A DNA stretch of 64,000 nt, taken from the NCBI RefSeq assembly GCF_001428435.1, contig NZ_LMSO01000001.1, forward strand, positions 657,656 to 721,655, read 5' to 3'. A program made the translations under genes and the position numbers. The DNA comes from Arthrobacter sp. Soil782. Its GTDB lineage: Bacteria > Actinomycetota > Actinomycetes > Actinomycetales > Micrococcaceae. Below the pieces are notes generated by a model, which was not told the origin of the DNA, searched no databases, and saw only the letters and a program-made list of their open reading frames with translations. Shown here one piece after another: positions 1 to 7,987 of this stretch. Numbering within the stretch: position 1 is the first letter of the stretch; every line of letters begins with the position of its first letter.

Positions 1-48
1 ACCCTCGAAGAGTTCGAACAACTCGTCGCCGACGCGGTCTCCAAATAG
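1..48 (+). CDS. C-terminal tail of an unidentified plus-strand gene (partial)
   Basis: The first 15 codons read TLEEFEQLVADAVSK and then stop with TAG at 46-48. The acidic, amphipathic, helix-like composition and the preference for G or C in the third codon position look like the end of a real protein. It overlaps antisense the left end of the FAD oxidase frame, whose sequence there no longer looks like its family. The family cannot be identified from so short a piece. The alternative is that this is a chance frame. Confidence 0.4.
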   Translation, partial: TLEEFEQLVADAVSK

Positions 49-1013
49 CAGGACGGCGAGAGAATACCTACGGCTTCGAATACCGGATCCCGCCAGGTCG
101 AGCGCACAACCTCGACGATGCGGGAATCCAGCCCCTCGCACGCCGTGGGTTTGAATGGCAGGACCGAGGTCACGGCGTCACCGGCCTCGCCGATGTTCTC
201 GAATCCGAGTACCACCATGGTTTTATGCGGTGCATCCGTCACCAGCCGAACGCCGGCTTCCAGCACGACGGCGAGCGTCCCCTCGCTACCCACCAGCATC
301 CGCCGCAGGTCGAACCCACGCTCCGGCAGCAGGTGCTCGAGTGAGTACCCGGACACCTGCCGGCCAAACCTGCCCAGTTCAGTGCGGATTGTCCCGAGAT
401 TAGCGCTCACTAGAGAGCGCAGTGCGTCTGTTTCAGCAGACGACGGCGTCTCCCCCGGTCCCAGTCTCAGCCGCGCACCGGAGCCGGTCATCACGTCGAG
501 GTGCGTCACGTTGTCGGCCGTCCGGCCGTAGGCGAGGGCGCGCGATCCGCACGCGTTATTGCCGATCATGCCGCCCACGGTGCAGCGCGTGTGCGTCGAC
601 GGATCGGGCCCGAAGCGCAGTCCACTGGAAAGTGCCACCTTTTGCAGGGTGGCGTGGACAGCGCCGGGTTCGACGACGGCGGTCCGGCTTTCGGCGTCGA
701 ACTCCAGAACACGGTTGAGATGGCGACTGAAATCGATCACCACCCCGCGGCCGATCGCGTTGCCCGCCAAAGAGGTCCCGGCGCCGCGCGACGTGAATGG
801 GATGCCACGTTCCCGGCAGACCTCGAGCGTGGTGAGCACCTCGTCGAGGTGGCGCGGGAAGACGACGGCGGCAGGTTGGATCCGGTAGAGCGAGGCATCG
901 CTCGAGTAGACGACACGCGAGGTTGCGTCGGCCCGCGCGTCCCCAACGCCACGGGAATGCAGTTCGGAGACAAGGGACCGGGGAGCTGTGAGCGTCGTCG
1001 CCATGGGTAACAT
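1..1013 (-). CDS. FAD-linked oxidase (GlcD/YdiJ-like), N-terminal part, probably broken near the window edge
   Basis: The N-terminal FAD-binding (PCMH-type) domain is clear. It contains the pyrophosphate loop RGAGTSLAGNAIGRG near residue 75, GGMIGNNACGSRALAYGRTADNV, and HLLPERGFDLRRMLVGSEGTL. This pattern belongs to the large FAD/Fe-S D-2-hydroxyacid dehydrogenases (about 950 residues) or to glycolate oxidase GlcD. I prefer the ATG at 1013, with GAGG 7 nt upstream; a second in-frame ATG lies at 1004. Family-like sequence runs to about position 100 (RIVEVVRS). The rest, down to position 1, becomes Ser/Cys/Thr-rich and lacks the expected PxLPRGxGWLFVE segment, while a plus-strand gene tail appears opposite it. 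I infer truncation or rearrangement; a frameshift is also possible. It is divergent from a GntR regulator that probably controls it. Confidence 0.6.
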   Translation of the reverse strand, partial: MLPMATTLTAPRSLVSELHSRGVGDARADATSRVVYSSDASLYRIQPAAVVFPRHLDEVLTTLEVCRERGIPFTSRGAGTSLAGNAIGRGVVIDFSRHLNRVLEFDAESRTAVVEPGAVHATLQKVALSSGLRFGPDPSTHTRCTVGGMIGNNACGSRALAYGRTADNVTHLDVMTGSGARLRLGPGETPSSAETDALRSLVSANLGTIRTELGRFGRQVSGYSLEHLLPERGFDLRRMLVGSEGTLAVVLEAGVRLVTDAPHKTMVVLGFENIGEAGDAVTSVLPFKPTACEGLDSRIVEVVRSTWRDPVFEAVGILSPSCYLETASATSCSNSSR

Positions 1014-1018
1014 GTTAC
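1007..1018. promoter_or_regulatory. 12-bp perfect palindrome, candidate GntR operator
   Basis: GTAACATGTTAC is a perfect palindrome in the short divergent region between the FAD oxidase and the GntR gene. It overlaps the oxidase start codons (1013 and 1004). GntR/FCD regulators often bind GT-N-AC palindromes next to their own gene, so this is the most likely operator. The assignment to this regulator is inference. Confidence 0.5.
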
Positions 1019-1056
1019 TACCTCATCCCGGTCCTTTGCGCGGCTACGCTTGGCTT

Positions 1057-1758
1057 ATGCCTCCTGCCCAGACGCCGCGACCACCGTCGCTCACCGAGCG
1101 CACCATCGAAGCGGTGCGGGACGGGATACGAAACGGCACATTCGTGCCCGGCGAGCTGTACTCGGTGTACCAGTTGGCGGACAGGCTGGGCGTGTCCCGC
1201 AGCCCCGTTCGTGAGGCGCTGCTGCGGCTGGCCGAGACCGGCATGGTGGCGATCGAGAAGAACCGCGGCTTCCGGGTTGTACTCCCGGGAGCCCGCGAAC
1301 TGGCGGAAATCATGGCGGTGCGGGTGGCGCTTGAGGTCCCTGCAGCTGCCCAGGCCGCCCGGCGCGCCGGCGCGAGGGACCGCGCCGCTCTCGAGAAGGA
1401 GCGCGAAGCCATGCAGCAGGCGGTCCGCGACGGGGATGAAGGTGCCTTCCTCCTCCACGACCAGCGCCTCCACGGACTCCTGCTCAACCTCGCGAGCAAC
1501 AGCCACACCATCCGCATCATCGAGAACCTGCGGGACGCGACGCGGCTCATCGGCATGTCCACCATCCGCACGTCCCGCTCCCTCGAAGATGTCTACGCCG
1601 AGCACCTGCCAATCCTCACCGCCGTCGAAAACGGCGACGCGGACGCCGCGTCCCTCGCAATGCGCCGCCATCTCGAATCGACGGGAAAGCTATTGCTGCG
1701 CGGTGCGGCCACCGAGAACGACGACGTCGATCGCCTCTGGGAGGACTACGTCGGCTGA
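1057..1758 (+). CDS. GntR family transcriptional regulator (FadR/FCD subfamily)
   Basis: A 233-residue protein. The N-terminal winged helix-turn-helix contains LADRLGVSRSPVREALLRLAETGMV. A C-terminal all-helical FCD ligand domain follows from about residue 85; it holds an acidic/His pocket (LHDQRLH) that usually binds a metal and a carboxylate ligand. I chose the ATG at 1057 over an in-frame GTG at 988. TACGCT ends 6 nt before this ATG, which suggests a leaderless transcript, and the upstream codons do not resemble the family. It lies head-to-head with the FAD-linked oxidase, so regulation by a hydroxyacid-type metabolite is plausible but inferred. Confidence 0.88.
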   Translation: MPPAQTPRPPSLTERTIEAVRDGIRNGTFVPGELYSVYQLADRLGVSRSPVREALLRLAETGMVAIEKNRGFRVVLPGARELAEIMAVRVALEVPAAAQAARRAGARDRAALEKEREAMQQAVRDGDEGAFLLHDQRLHGLLLNLASNSHTIRIIENLRDATRLIGMSTIRTSRSLEDVYAEHLPILTAVENGDADAASLAMRRHLESTGKLLLRGAATENDDVDRLWEDYVG

Positions 1759-1852
1759 GGGCGGGTCCACAGAATCGTCAAAGGTTTTCGGCGACCTAGG
1801 TCTTCCAGTCCAGTGATGGCGCCGGCACGCAATGCACGGGTAGAACTGAAGT

Positions 1853-3529
1853 ATGGACAGCGCGCTGGTACTTGGACCCATGCTTCGGTATGTCGACGAC
1901 ACGACCGCAAGTGTGTGGGTGGAAACGCGCGGGAAAGCACGGGTTCGGGTCACCGCTTCCGGCCGTGAATGGGAAGCCGGCACTTTTTCTGTGCACGGGC
2001 ATCACTACGCGCTGGTTGAGGTTGAGGGGCTTGAGCCGAGATCCAGCTCGCCGTACACAGTGACCATTGACGGGCAGCAGGTTTGGCCGGAAGAAGGGTC
2101 GCCATTCCCTACGCCCACTATCCGGACTCTTGACCCGGAGCGACCCTTCTGCCTCGCTTACGGATCGTGCAGGACAAGCGAAGCGAACGACCTCGCAGCG
2201 CACAAGACGCACGGCGCCGACTCCCTGCTGGCCTTCGCTCTTAACCTCGCCGCCCGGGATGAGGCAGTGCGCCCGGACCTCATCGCGTTCCTCGGCGACC
2301 AGGTGTACGCGGACATTCCAAGCGACGAGATGCTTCAGTTGATCCGGGATGACAGAGGCATCGACACCAAGCTGGATGCCGAGCTGCGCAACTACGAGGA
2401 ATACACGCAGATCTACCGGCTCGCATGGTCCGGCGCTGCAATCCGCTGGCTGCTGTCCACTCTTCCCAGCGCCATGATCTTCGATGACCACGACATCCGG
2501 GATGACTGGAACTCGTCCCTGCTGTGGAAGAGGAAGGTTGCAACGATCCCCTGGTGGCGGGACCGCATTGTCTCCGGCCTGGCGTCCTACTGGGTATACC
2601 AGCACCTCGGGAACCTTTCTCCGTCAGAACGCGCGGCCGATGAAATCTGGCAAGCTATCAAGTCTCACCAAGGGCCCGGCGAACTTGAGCTCAGCCCCAT
2701 CGTCGAGGCGGTCGTGGAGGAAGCGGACCGTAATCCCGAACGCTACCGCTGGAGCTTCTGCCGGGACTTCGGCGACACCCGGCTCATTGTCCTGGATTCA
2801 CGGGCTGCCCGGGTCTTGCAACCCGGTCAGCGCTCCATGCTGGACCGGAAGGAACTGCAGTGGCTCGATGAGCGGATGCAGGGCAACCGGCGGCACCTGC
2901 TCGTGGCCACGTCGCTTCCGTTCCTGCTTCCGCGCGGGCTCCACCACATCGAGGATTGGAACGCCGTGCTCGCTGACGGCCGCTGGGGTGAACGCCTCGC
3001 CGCGGTCGGTGAGTGGATCCGCCAGGCGATCGATCTGGAGCACTGGGCGGCGTTTCCCGAGAGCTTCCGCGCCGTCGCAACCATGGCCACGGAGGTAGCC
3101 ACAGGCCAGCGCGGCGCGGCTCCGGAAACAGTGACGTTCCTGTCCGGTGACGTTCACTTTTCCTACATCGAGGAGGTGGACCAACCCATGCAGTCCCGCG
3201 TCCTGCAGGCGGTCTGCTCTCCCATCCGGAATCCGCTGCGGCCGGCATTGCGCTGGGTCGCAGCGCTAATGTCCACACGGGTGGCGGGTCCGCTCGGCGG
3301 CGTGCTCGCGCGATTTGTTCCGCAGCCGCCGTTCCACTGGTCAACGTTGAAGAAACCCTGGTTCGACAACAACCTCGCAAGCCTGGAAGTGACGGAGGAG
3401 GGGTTGAAGCTGCGGTGGGACACCGGCGTCGTCAGCGGTGGAAACCATGCCGCCCCTCAACTGAAGGAAGTCACCTCGATCACCATCGCTCCGCGGGCAG
3501 TTGAGGCTACGACCGCTCACCCCCGTTAG
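1853..3529 (+). CDS. PhoD-like alkaline phosphatase/phosphodiesterase family protein
   Basis: 558 residues. The N-terminal fibronectin-like segment (VDDTTASVWVETRGKARV) is followed by a calcineurin-type metallophosphatase core. Metal-binding motifs are visible: FLGDQVYAD near residue 145, FDDHDIRDDWN near 210, and SGDVHFSYIE near 430. PhoD-family enzymes hydrolyse phosphate mono- and diesters. No signal peptide or Tat motif is seen at this start, so a cytoplasmic location is likely, unlike classical secreted PhoD. The C-terminus continues for about 110 residues past the last motif. The gene stands alone between the GntR regulator and a lipoprotein on the other strand. Confidence 0.85.
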   Translation: MDSALVLGPMLRYVDDTTASVWVETRGKARVRVTASGREWEAGTFSVHGHHYALVEVEGLEPRSSSPYTVTIDGQQVWPEEGSPFPTPTIRTLDPERPFCLAYGSCRTSEANDLAAHKTHGADSLLAFALNLAARDEAVRPDLIAFLGDQVYADIPSDEMLQLIRDDRGIDTKLDAELRNYEEYTQIYRLAWSGAAIRWLLSTLPSAMIFDDHDIRDDWNSSLLWKRKVATIPWWRDRIVSGLASYWVYQHLGNLSPSERAADEIWQAIKSHQGPGELELSPIVEAVVEEADRNPERYRWSFCRDFGDTRLIVLDSRAARVLQPGQRSMLDRKELQWLDERMQGNRRHLLVATSLPFLLPRGLHHIEDWNAVLADGRWGERLAAVGEWIRQAIDLEHWAAFPESFRAVATMATEVATGQRGAAPETVTFLSGDVHFSYIEEVDQPMQSRVLQAVCSPIRNPLRPALRWVAALMSTRVAGPLGGVLARFVPQPPFHWSTLKKPWFDNNLASLEVTEEGLKLRWDTGVVSGGNHAAPQLKEVTSITIAPRAVEATTAHPR

Positions 3530-3543
3530 CACCTTGGCCACCC

Positions 3544-3601
3544 GATAGCGGTTAACACCTATCGGATGCCGCAACCCCTATCCGGTGCCCACATGGCTAT
3601 C
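3544..3601. repeat. Periodic GATAG/CTATC repeat array, copy 1
   Basis: GATAG at 3544 is followed by CTATC at 3559, 3578 and 3597. The spacings are exactly 15, 19 and 19 bp. The first 39 bp match 31 of 39 positions with the copy at 4503-4541. It lies between the convergent ends of the PhoD-like gene and the lipoprotein gene. It could be a regulator-binding array, a transcription-end structure, or a dispersed repeat. Confidence 0.6.
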
Positions 3602-3616
3602 ACAACCTGACCGCAC

Positions 3617-4429
3617 CTAGGAACCCGCCGGCTCAAGCAACTTAGCCGCAAGGTCGGCGAGCTGGTCCCGGGTGACGCCGTCGAGCTGGCCTTGGCTCAT
3701 CGCCTGTACGTTTGCGATCACTCCGTTACCGCGCGCTGTAACCGAGAGGTTGTGGAAGACCGGCTGCCCGCCCAGCTCCTGGGTCACACGAAGCGCGAAG
3801 GATTCTTCGCCAATCAGGTCCAGCGGCACCTCCTCCGTGATGGAGGTGATGGTGTTGCCCTGGATGGTCGCGGTCACTTCAGCACACCTCTCGAGCGCCT
3901 CGCGGCTGACGTTGAACCCCTGCTGAACTGCGTCCTCCGTTGAGCCGTCCATCACGACGACAGCCAGGTAACCGCCCGATGAGTCAGCAGCTCCGACACC
4001 GCTGACCGCTCCAGCTGCCAGGTCCGCAGAGGCCGCAGCATTCCCGGTCGCGTGGTCCTTGCACTCGGGGGGCTGAATGTCTGCGCCCTCCATCGCGGAC
4101 TGCACGATTTCAAGACCCGCAGCGGCCTGCTCTGCAGAGACGAGCTGAAACGGATCGCCAAGCGCATCAGTCAAAGCAGTCACCCTCGCCTCAAGTTCTG
4201 CCTTGTTTGGAGCCTCGACATCCACAGGAGTCGCGGCCGGCGTCGAGGAGGTTGGCGCCGTGGTCGCTGCACTGGTGGGTGCCGGCGCCGCACTCTCAGA
4301 GGTTTGAGCCGAAGCCGGGGCGCTCGCGCTCGGTCGGCCGGCCTCCGGCTCGTCATCGGAGCCGCCGCTGCAGCCGGTCAACAGCAGCGCTGCTGCGAGC
4401 GCGCAGGAAGTTACCAGTGATGCCTTCAT
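3617..4429 (-). CDS. Secreted lipoprotein of unknown function
   Basis: 270 residues starting MKASLVTSC. A lipoprotein signal peptide with lipobox LLLTGC is followed by a Ser/Ala/Pro/Thr-rich linker (about residues 20-75) and a folded domain. The ATG at 4429 is preceded by GGGGGA at a good distance; an upstream in-frame TTG at 4441 is less likely. The mature part (EARVTALTDALGDPFQLVSAEQ, ALERCAEVTATIQGN) resembles mycobacterial LpqN/LpqH-like surface lipoproteins only in layout. I do not recognise a named family. It is probably anchored to the outer face of the membrane. Both flanks carry the GATAG/CTATC repeat. Confidence 0.8.
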   Translation of the reverse strand: MKASLVTSCALAAALLLTGCSGGSDDEPEAGRPSASAPASAQTSESAAPAPTSAATTAPTSSTPAATPVDVEAPNKAELEARVTALTDALGDPFQLVSAEQAAAGLEIVQSAMEGADIQPPECKDHATGNAAASADLAAGAVSGVGAADSSGGYLAVVVMDGSTEDAVQQGFNVSREALERCAEVTATIQGNTITSITEEVPLDLIGEESFALRVTQELGGQPVFHNLSVTARGNGVIANVQAMSQGQLDGVTRDQLADLAAKLLEPAGS

Positions 4430-4483
4430 GAAGTCCCCCAAAAATCGGCCACGGCCGTTTCATCGACGGTCGAGCTGGTTCCC

Positions 4484-4541
4484 GATAGCAATTCGGCCAT
4501 CGGATAGCGGTTGAATGCTATCGCATGGCGCAAGCGCTATC
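4484..4541. repeat. Periodic GATAG/CTATC repeat array, copy 2
   Basis: GATAG at 4484 and 4503 and CTATC at 4518 and 4537 are spaced 19, 15 and 19 bp, so the whole element is dyad-symmetric about position 4512. It sits in the divergent promoter region between the lipoprotein gene and the lipase maturation factor gene, in the same orientation as the related copy at 3544. The symmetric layout fits binding of several protein dimers, but the function is unknown. Confidence 0.62.
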
Positions 4542-4631
4542 GCTGAGCGTACCGCTGAGAGAACCGCGCAGGTAGCGGTCCAGGAATCTGCGGCCCTTGA
4601 CGCCCTCTCCGTGCAGGCGTTTCGTTGACGC

Positions 4632-6134
4632 ATGGAGTGGTTGAGCGGCGTGCTCGACACCGAGGGATACGAAGTGGGGCGGCAGATCCTCCAGCGCGGG
4701 GTGGCCGCCATCTACCTCCTCGCGTTCATCTCCGCCATCAACCAGTTCCCAGCTTTGCTCGGGGAAAACGGGCTACTGCCTGCTCCCCGCTTCATTGAGC
4801 GGGCGGGGAAACGCGCCGGCCCCACGCTGTTCCGATGGCGTTACTCGGACCGGATGTTGCTTACGGTCTGCTGGGTCGGCGCTGGAATTGCGGCGCTGAT
4901 CGTGATCGGAATTCCCCAGGCCGGCCCGCCGTGGCTTCCGATGGTCGCGTTCCTGATCCTCTGGGGTTTGTACGTGTCGATCGTCAACATCGGCCAGGTG
5001 TTCTACGGCTTCGGCTGGGAGAGCTTGCTCCTCGAGGCCGGATTCCTGGTGGCCTTTCTCGGTTCCAACGAGGTAGCTCCGCCGCTCCTGGTCCTGCTGG
5101 CGATTCGCTGGCTCGTGTTTCGGCTCGAGTTCGGTGCGGGCATGATCAAGATGCGCGGCGACCGGTCCTGGCGAGACCTCACCGCTCTCTACTATCACCA
5201 CGAGACCCAACCGATGCCGAATCCTGCCAGCCGCTTCTTCCACCTCCTTCCCAAGCCGCTGCACCGCATGGAAGTCGCCGGCAACCATTTCACCCAACTG
5301 GTAGTGCCGTTCTTCCTCTTCGCGCCGCAGCCGGTCGCGGGTGTCGCGGCCGTCATCATCATCGTGACTCAGGGCTGGCTGGTGATCTCCGGCAACTTCG
5401 CCTGGCTCAACTGGATCACCATCGTCCTCACCTTCGGCGCAGTGCCGGACTCCTTCTACGAAGCTGTGGGCTTCACCATCGCACCTACGTACGAAACGAC
5501 GCCGATCTGGTTCGCCGCGGTCGTCGTTCTCATGGCCATCTTCATCGCCTACCTGAGTTGGCAGCCGCTGCGGAACCTCTTCGCGAAGCGGCAGCTGATG
5601 AACGCCAGTTTCAACCGCTTCCACCTCGTGAACGCGTACGGTGCGTTCGGCAGCGTCACCAAGGTGCGTTACGAGGTGATCATCGAAGGAACGACGGACA
5701 ATGTAGAGCACGACGGCGCTGCCTCCTCCCACTGGGAGGAGTATGGGTTTCGGGGCAAACCGGGCGATCCCGGCCGCATGCCGCGCCAGTACGCGCCGTA
5801 CCACCTGCGCCTCGACTGGCTCATGTGGTTCCTGGCTCTCGGATCCGACGGCGGCTGGTTCACACCGCTGCTGGTGAAGCTACTGCAAGCGGACCCGAAA
5901 ATCCTCAAGCTTCTGAGACACGATCCGTTCGACGGCGAGCCGCCCCGCTACGTGAGAGCGCGCATCTTCCGCTACCGATTCACCACGCGGGAGGAAAAGC
6001 GCACGACCGGACTGTGGTGGATGCGCGAGGAAGCCGGAATACTCGTGGATCCGGCGTCGCTGAAGGGAGGCCAACCCCGCCGAGCGAGCACACACCAACC
6101 CGCTGAGCAAGCGCAGGATCCTCCTTTCGGTTGA
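4632..6134 (+). CDS. Lipase maturation factor family membrane protein
   Basis: 500 residues with about 8-10 hydrophobic segments between residues 20 and 340, then a soluble C-terminal half. Family hallmarks include FGAGMIKMRGDRSW in the membrane part, FGSVTKVRYEVIIEGT, and WEEYGFRGKPGDPGRMPRQ followed by APYHLRLDWLMWFLAL. Animal LMF1 helps lipoprotein lipases fold in the ER; the role of bacterial homologues is not established. The length matches the bacterial family. The promoter region is shared with the divergent lipoprotein and contains the GATAG/CTATC array. Confidence 0.88.
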   Translation: MEWLSGVLDTEGYEVGRQILQRGVAAIYLLAFISAINQFPALLGENGLLPAPRFIERAGKRAGPTLFRWRYSDRMLLTVCWVGAGIAALIVIGIPQAGPPWLPMVAFLILWGLYVSIVNIGQVFYGFGWESLLLEAGFLVAFLGSNEVAPPLLVLLAIRWLVFRLEFGAGMIKMRGDRSWRDLTALYYHHETQPMPNPASRFFHLLPKPLHRMEVAGNHFTQLVVPFFLFAPQPVAGVAAVIIIVTQGWLVISGNFAWLNWITIVLTFGAVPDSFYEAVGFTIAPTYETTPIWFAAVVVLMAIFIAYLSWQPLRNLFAKRQLMNASFNRFHLVNAYGAFGSVTKVRYEVIIEGTTDNVEHDGAASSHWEEYGFRGKPGDPGRMPRQYAPYHLRLDWLMWFLALGSDGGWFTPLLVKLLQADPKILKLLRHDPFDGEPPRYVRARIFRYRFTTREEKRTTGLWWMREEAGILVDPASLKGGQPRRASTHQPAEQAQDPPFG

Positions 6135-6253
6135 TGCCCGGACGCAGGCTCAGGACTAATCTGAAATGCGGTTCTTTTGGTTCGACGCGCTGATCCCACC
6201 TCAACACAACGGGCCTCCCGCCACATCAGCCCACTATTCGAGGAACCGGCTTC

Positions 6254-7987
6254 ATGCTGATCACCCTGGTCCGCTCATACCTGCGGCCCTACGCACCACT
6301 GGTTACGGTTGTCGTTGTGCTGCAGTTGGCCTCGACCATCGCCGCCCTCTTCCTGCCCAGCCTGAACGCGCAGATCATCGATGAGGGGGTTGCCGAGGGC
6401 GACACGGAGTACATCTGGAGCATCGGGATGGTGATGCTCTGGGTGAGTCTTGTCCAGGTGGCCGCAGCAATCGCGGCAGTCTTTTTCGGCTCCAAAGCAG
6501 CCATGGCCCTGGGCCGCGACCTCCGCAAGAGCGTGTTTCATCGAGTGTCCGGCTACTCGGCGCAGGAAGTCAGCCACTTCGGGGCCCCCAGCCTCATCAC
6601 GCGCGGAACCAATGACGTGCAGCAGGTGCAGATGCTCGTCCTGATGGGCCTGAATTTCATGGTTGCGGCGCCGATCATGTGCATCGGCGGCATCTTCATG
6701 GCGCTGCGCGAAGAACCGGCGCTCTCGTGGCTGGTGTGGGTTTCCGTGCCGGCGCTGTTCGTCGTCGTCGGTTTCCTGGTCTGGCGTCTGATGCCGCTGT
6801 TCCGCACCATGCAGGTCAAGATCGACAACATCAACGGTGTGCTGCGTGAGCAGATCACCGGCATCCGTGTGGTCCGCGCGTTTGTCCGTGAGCCGTACGA
6901 GGCGCAGCGGTTCGGCCGCGCAAACCGGGAACTCACGAACGTCTCGCTTGCCGTCGGCTCACTTTTCGTCCTCATGTTCCCGGCCATCGGCATGATCCTC
7001 CACCTCGCCACCGCGGCGGTACTGTGGTTCGGCGGCATCCGGGTAGCCGCGGGAGAAATGGAAGTGGGCGCGCTCACCGCGTTCCTGCAGTACCTGCTCC
7101 AGATCCTCGTGGCAGTCATGATGGGCACGTTCATGGCCATGATGATCCCCCGTGCGTCCGTTTGTGCCGAACGCATCGGCGAAGTCCTGGACATCGAGCC
7201 TTCCATCCACGAAACGGACCGCCCGCTGCAACCCGCTTCCAAGGCCGGCGTGGTCGAATTCCGCGGCGTCACCTTCGCCTACCCGGGTGCCGAGGAGCCC
7301 GTCCTCAAGAACATCAGCTTCACTGCCCGGCCCGGGCAGACGACTGCCATTGTAGGAAGCACCGGTGCCGGAAAGAGCACGCTGATTTCCATGCTCCCCC
7401 GCCTTTTCGACGTCGGCAGCGGCCAGGTTCTGCTGGACGGCGTGCCGGTCACCGACATGGCCCGCCCGGACATCACGGACCGGGTAGCGCTGGTGCCGCA
7501 ACGTCCTTACCTCTTTTCGGGCACCATTGCTCATAACCTGCGGTTTGGGAACCCCAACGCGCACGACGACGACCTCTGGGACGCGCTCACAGTCGCCCAG
7601 GCAGCGGATTTCGTCCGCGCGAAAGACCACGCGCTTCAGGCTCCGGTCTCGCAGGGTGGCACCAACGTCTCGGGCGGGCAGCGTCAGCGGCTCTGCATCG
7701 CGCGGGCACTGGTAGCCGAACCGAAGGTGTATCTTTTCGACGACTCATTCTCGGCGCTCGACGTCACCACCGATTCCCGCCTGAGGGCCGCGCTGAAATC
7801 GAAAACCAGGGACGCCACGGTAATCATCGTGGCCCAACGCGTCACCACCATCACCGAGGCCGACCAGATCCTCGTGATGGAGAACGGCGAAATCGTCGCC
7901 CGCGGTACGCATGAGGAGCTGCTCGAGACCTCGCCTACGTACCAGGAAATCGTTGAATCGCAGACGACGGCCGAGGAGGTGGCATGA
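6254..7987 (+). CDS. ABC exporter half-transporter, degenerate-site subunit
   Basis: 577 residues. A six-helix permease domain (residues 1-310) is fused to an ATPase domain. Walker A is GSTGAGKST and the signature is VSGGQRQR. The catalytic Walker B glutamate is replaced by Asp (YLFDDSFSALD), and the H-loop histidine by Gln (IIVAQRVTTI). These changes define the degenerate partner of heterodimeric exporters such as TM287/288 and BmrCD. The downstream partner gene overlaps by 4 nt (ATGA), so the two are translated together. The substrate is probably a lipid or drug, but the sequence does not say which. Confidence 0.93.
   Translation: MLITLVRSYLRPYAPLVTVVVVLQLASTIAALFLPSLNAQIIDEGVAEGDTEYIWSIGMVMLWVSLVQVAAAIAAVFFGSKAAMALGRDLRKSVFHRVSGYSAQEVSHFGAPSLITRGTNDVQQVQMLVLMGLNFMVAAPIMCIGGIFMALREEPALSWLVWVSVPALFVVVGFLVWRLMPLFRTMQVKIDNINGVLREQITGIRVVRAFVREPYEAQRFGRANRELTNVSLAVGSLFVLMFPAIGMILHLATAAVLWFGGIRVAAGEMEVGALTAFLQYLLQILVAVMMGTFMAMMIPRASVCAERIGEVLDIEPSIHETDRPLQPASKAGVVEFRGVTFAYPGAEEPVLKNISFTARPGQTTAIVGSTGAGKSTLISMLPRLFDVGSGQVLLDGVPVTDMARPDITDRVALVPQRPYLFSGTIAHNLRFGNPNAHDDDLWDALTVAQAADFVRAKDHALQAPVSQGGTNVSGGQRQRLCIARALVAEPKVYLFDDSFSALDVTTDSRLRAALKSKTRDATVIIVAQRVTTITEADQILVMENGEIVARGTHEELLETSPTYQEIVESQTTAEEVA

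Noticed and set aside
4773-5804. A 343-codon minus-strand frame opposite the lipase maturation factor gene
   Set aside because: Composition is His/Arg/Asp/Glu-rich, as expected of an antisense shadow of a hydrophobic protein; the plus strand matches a known family.
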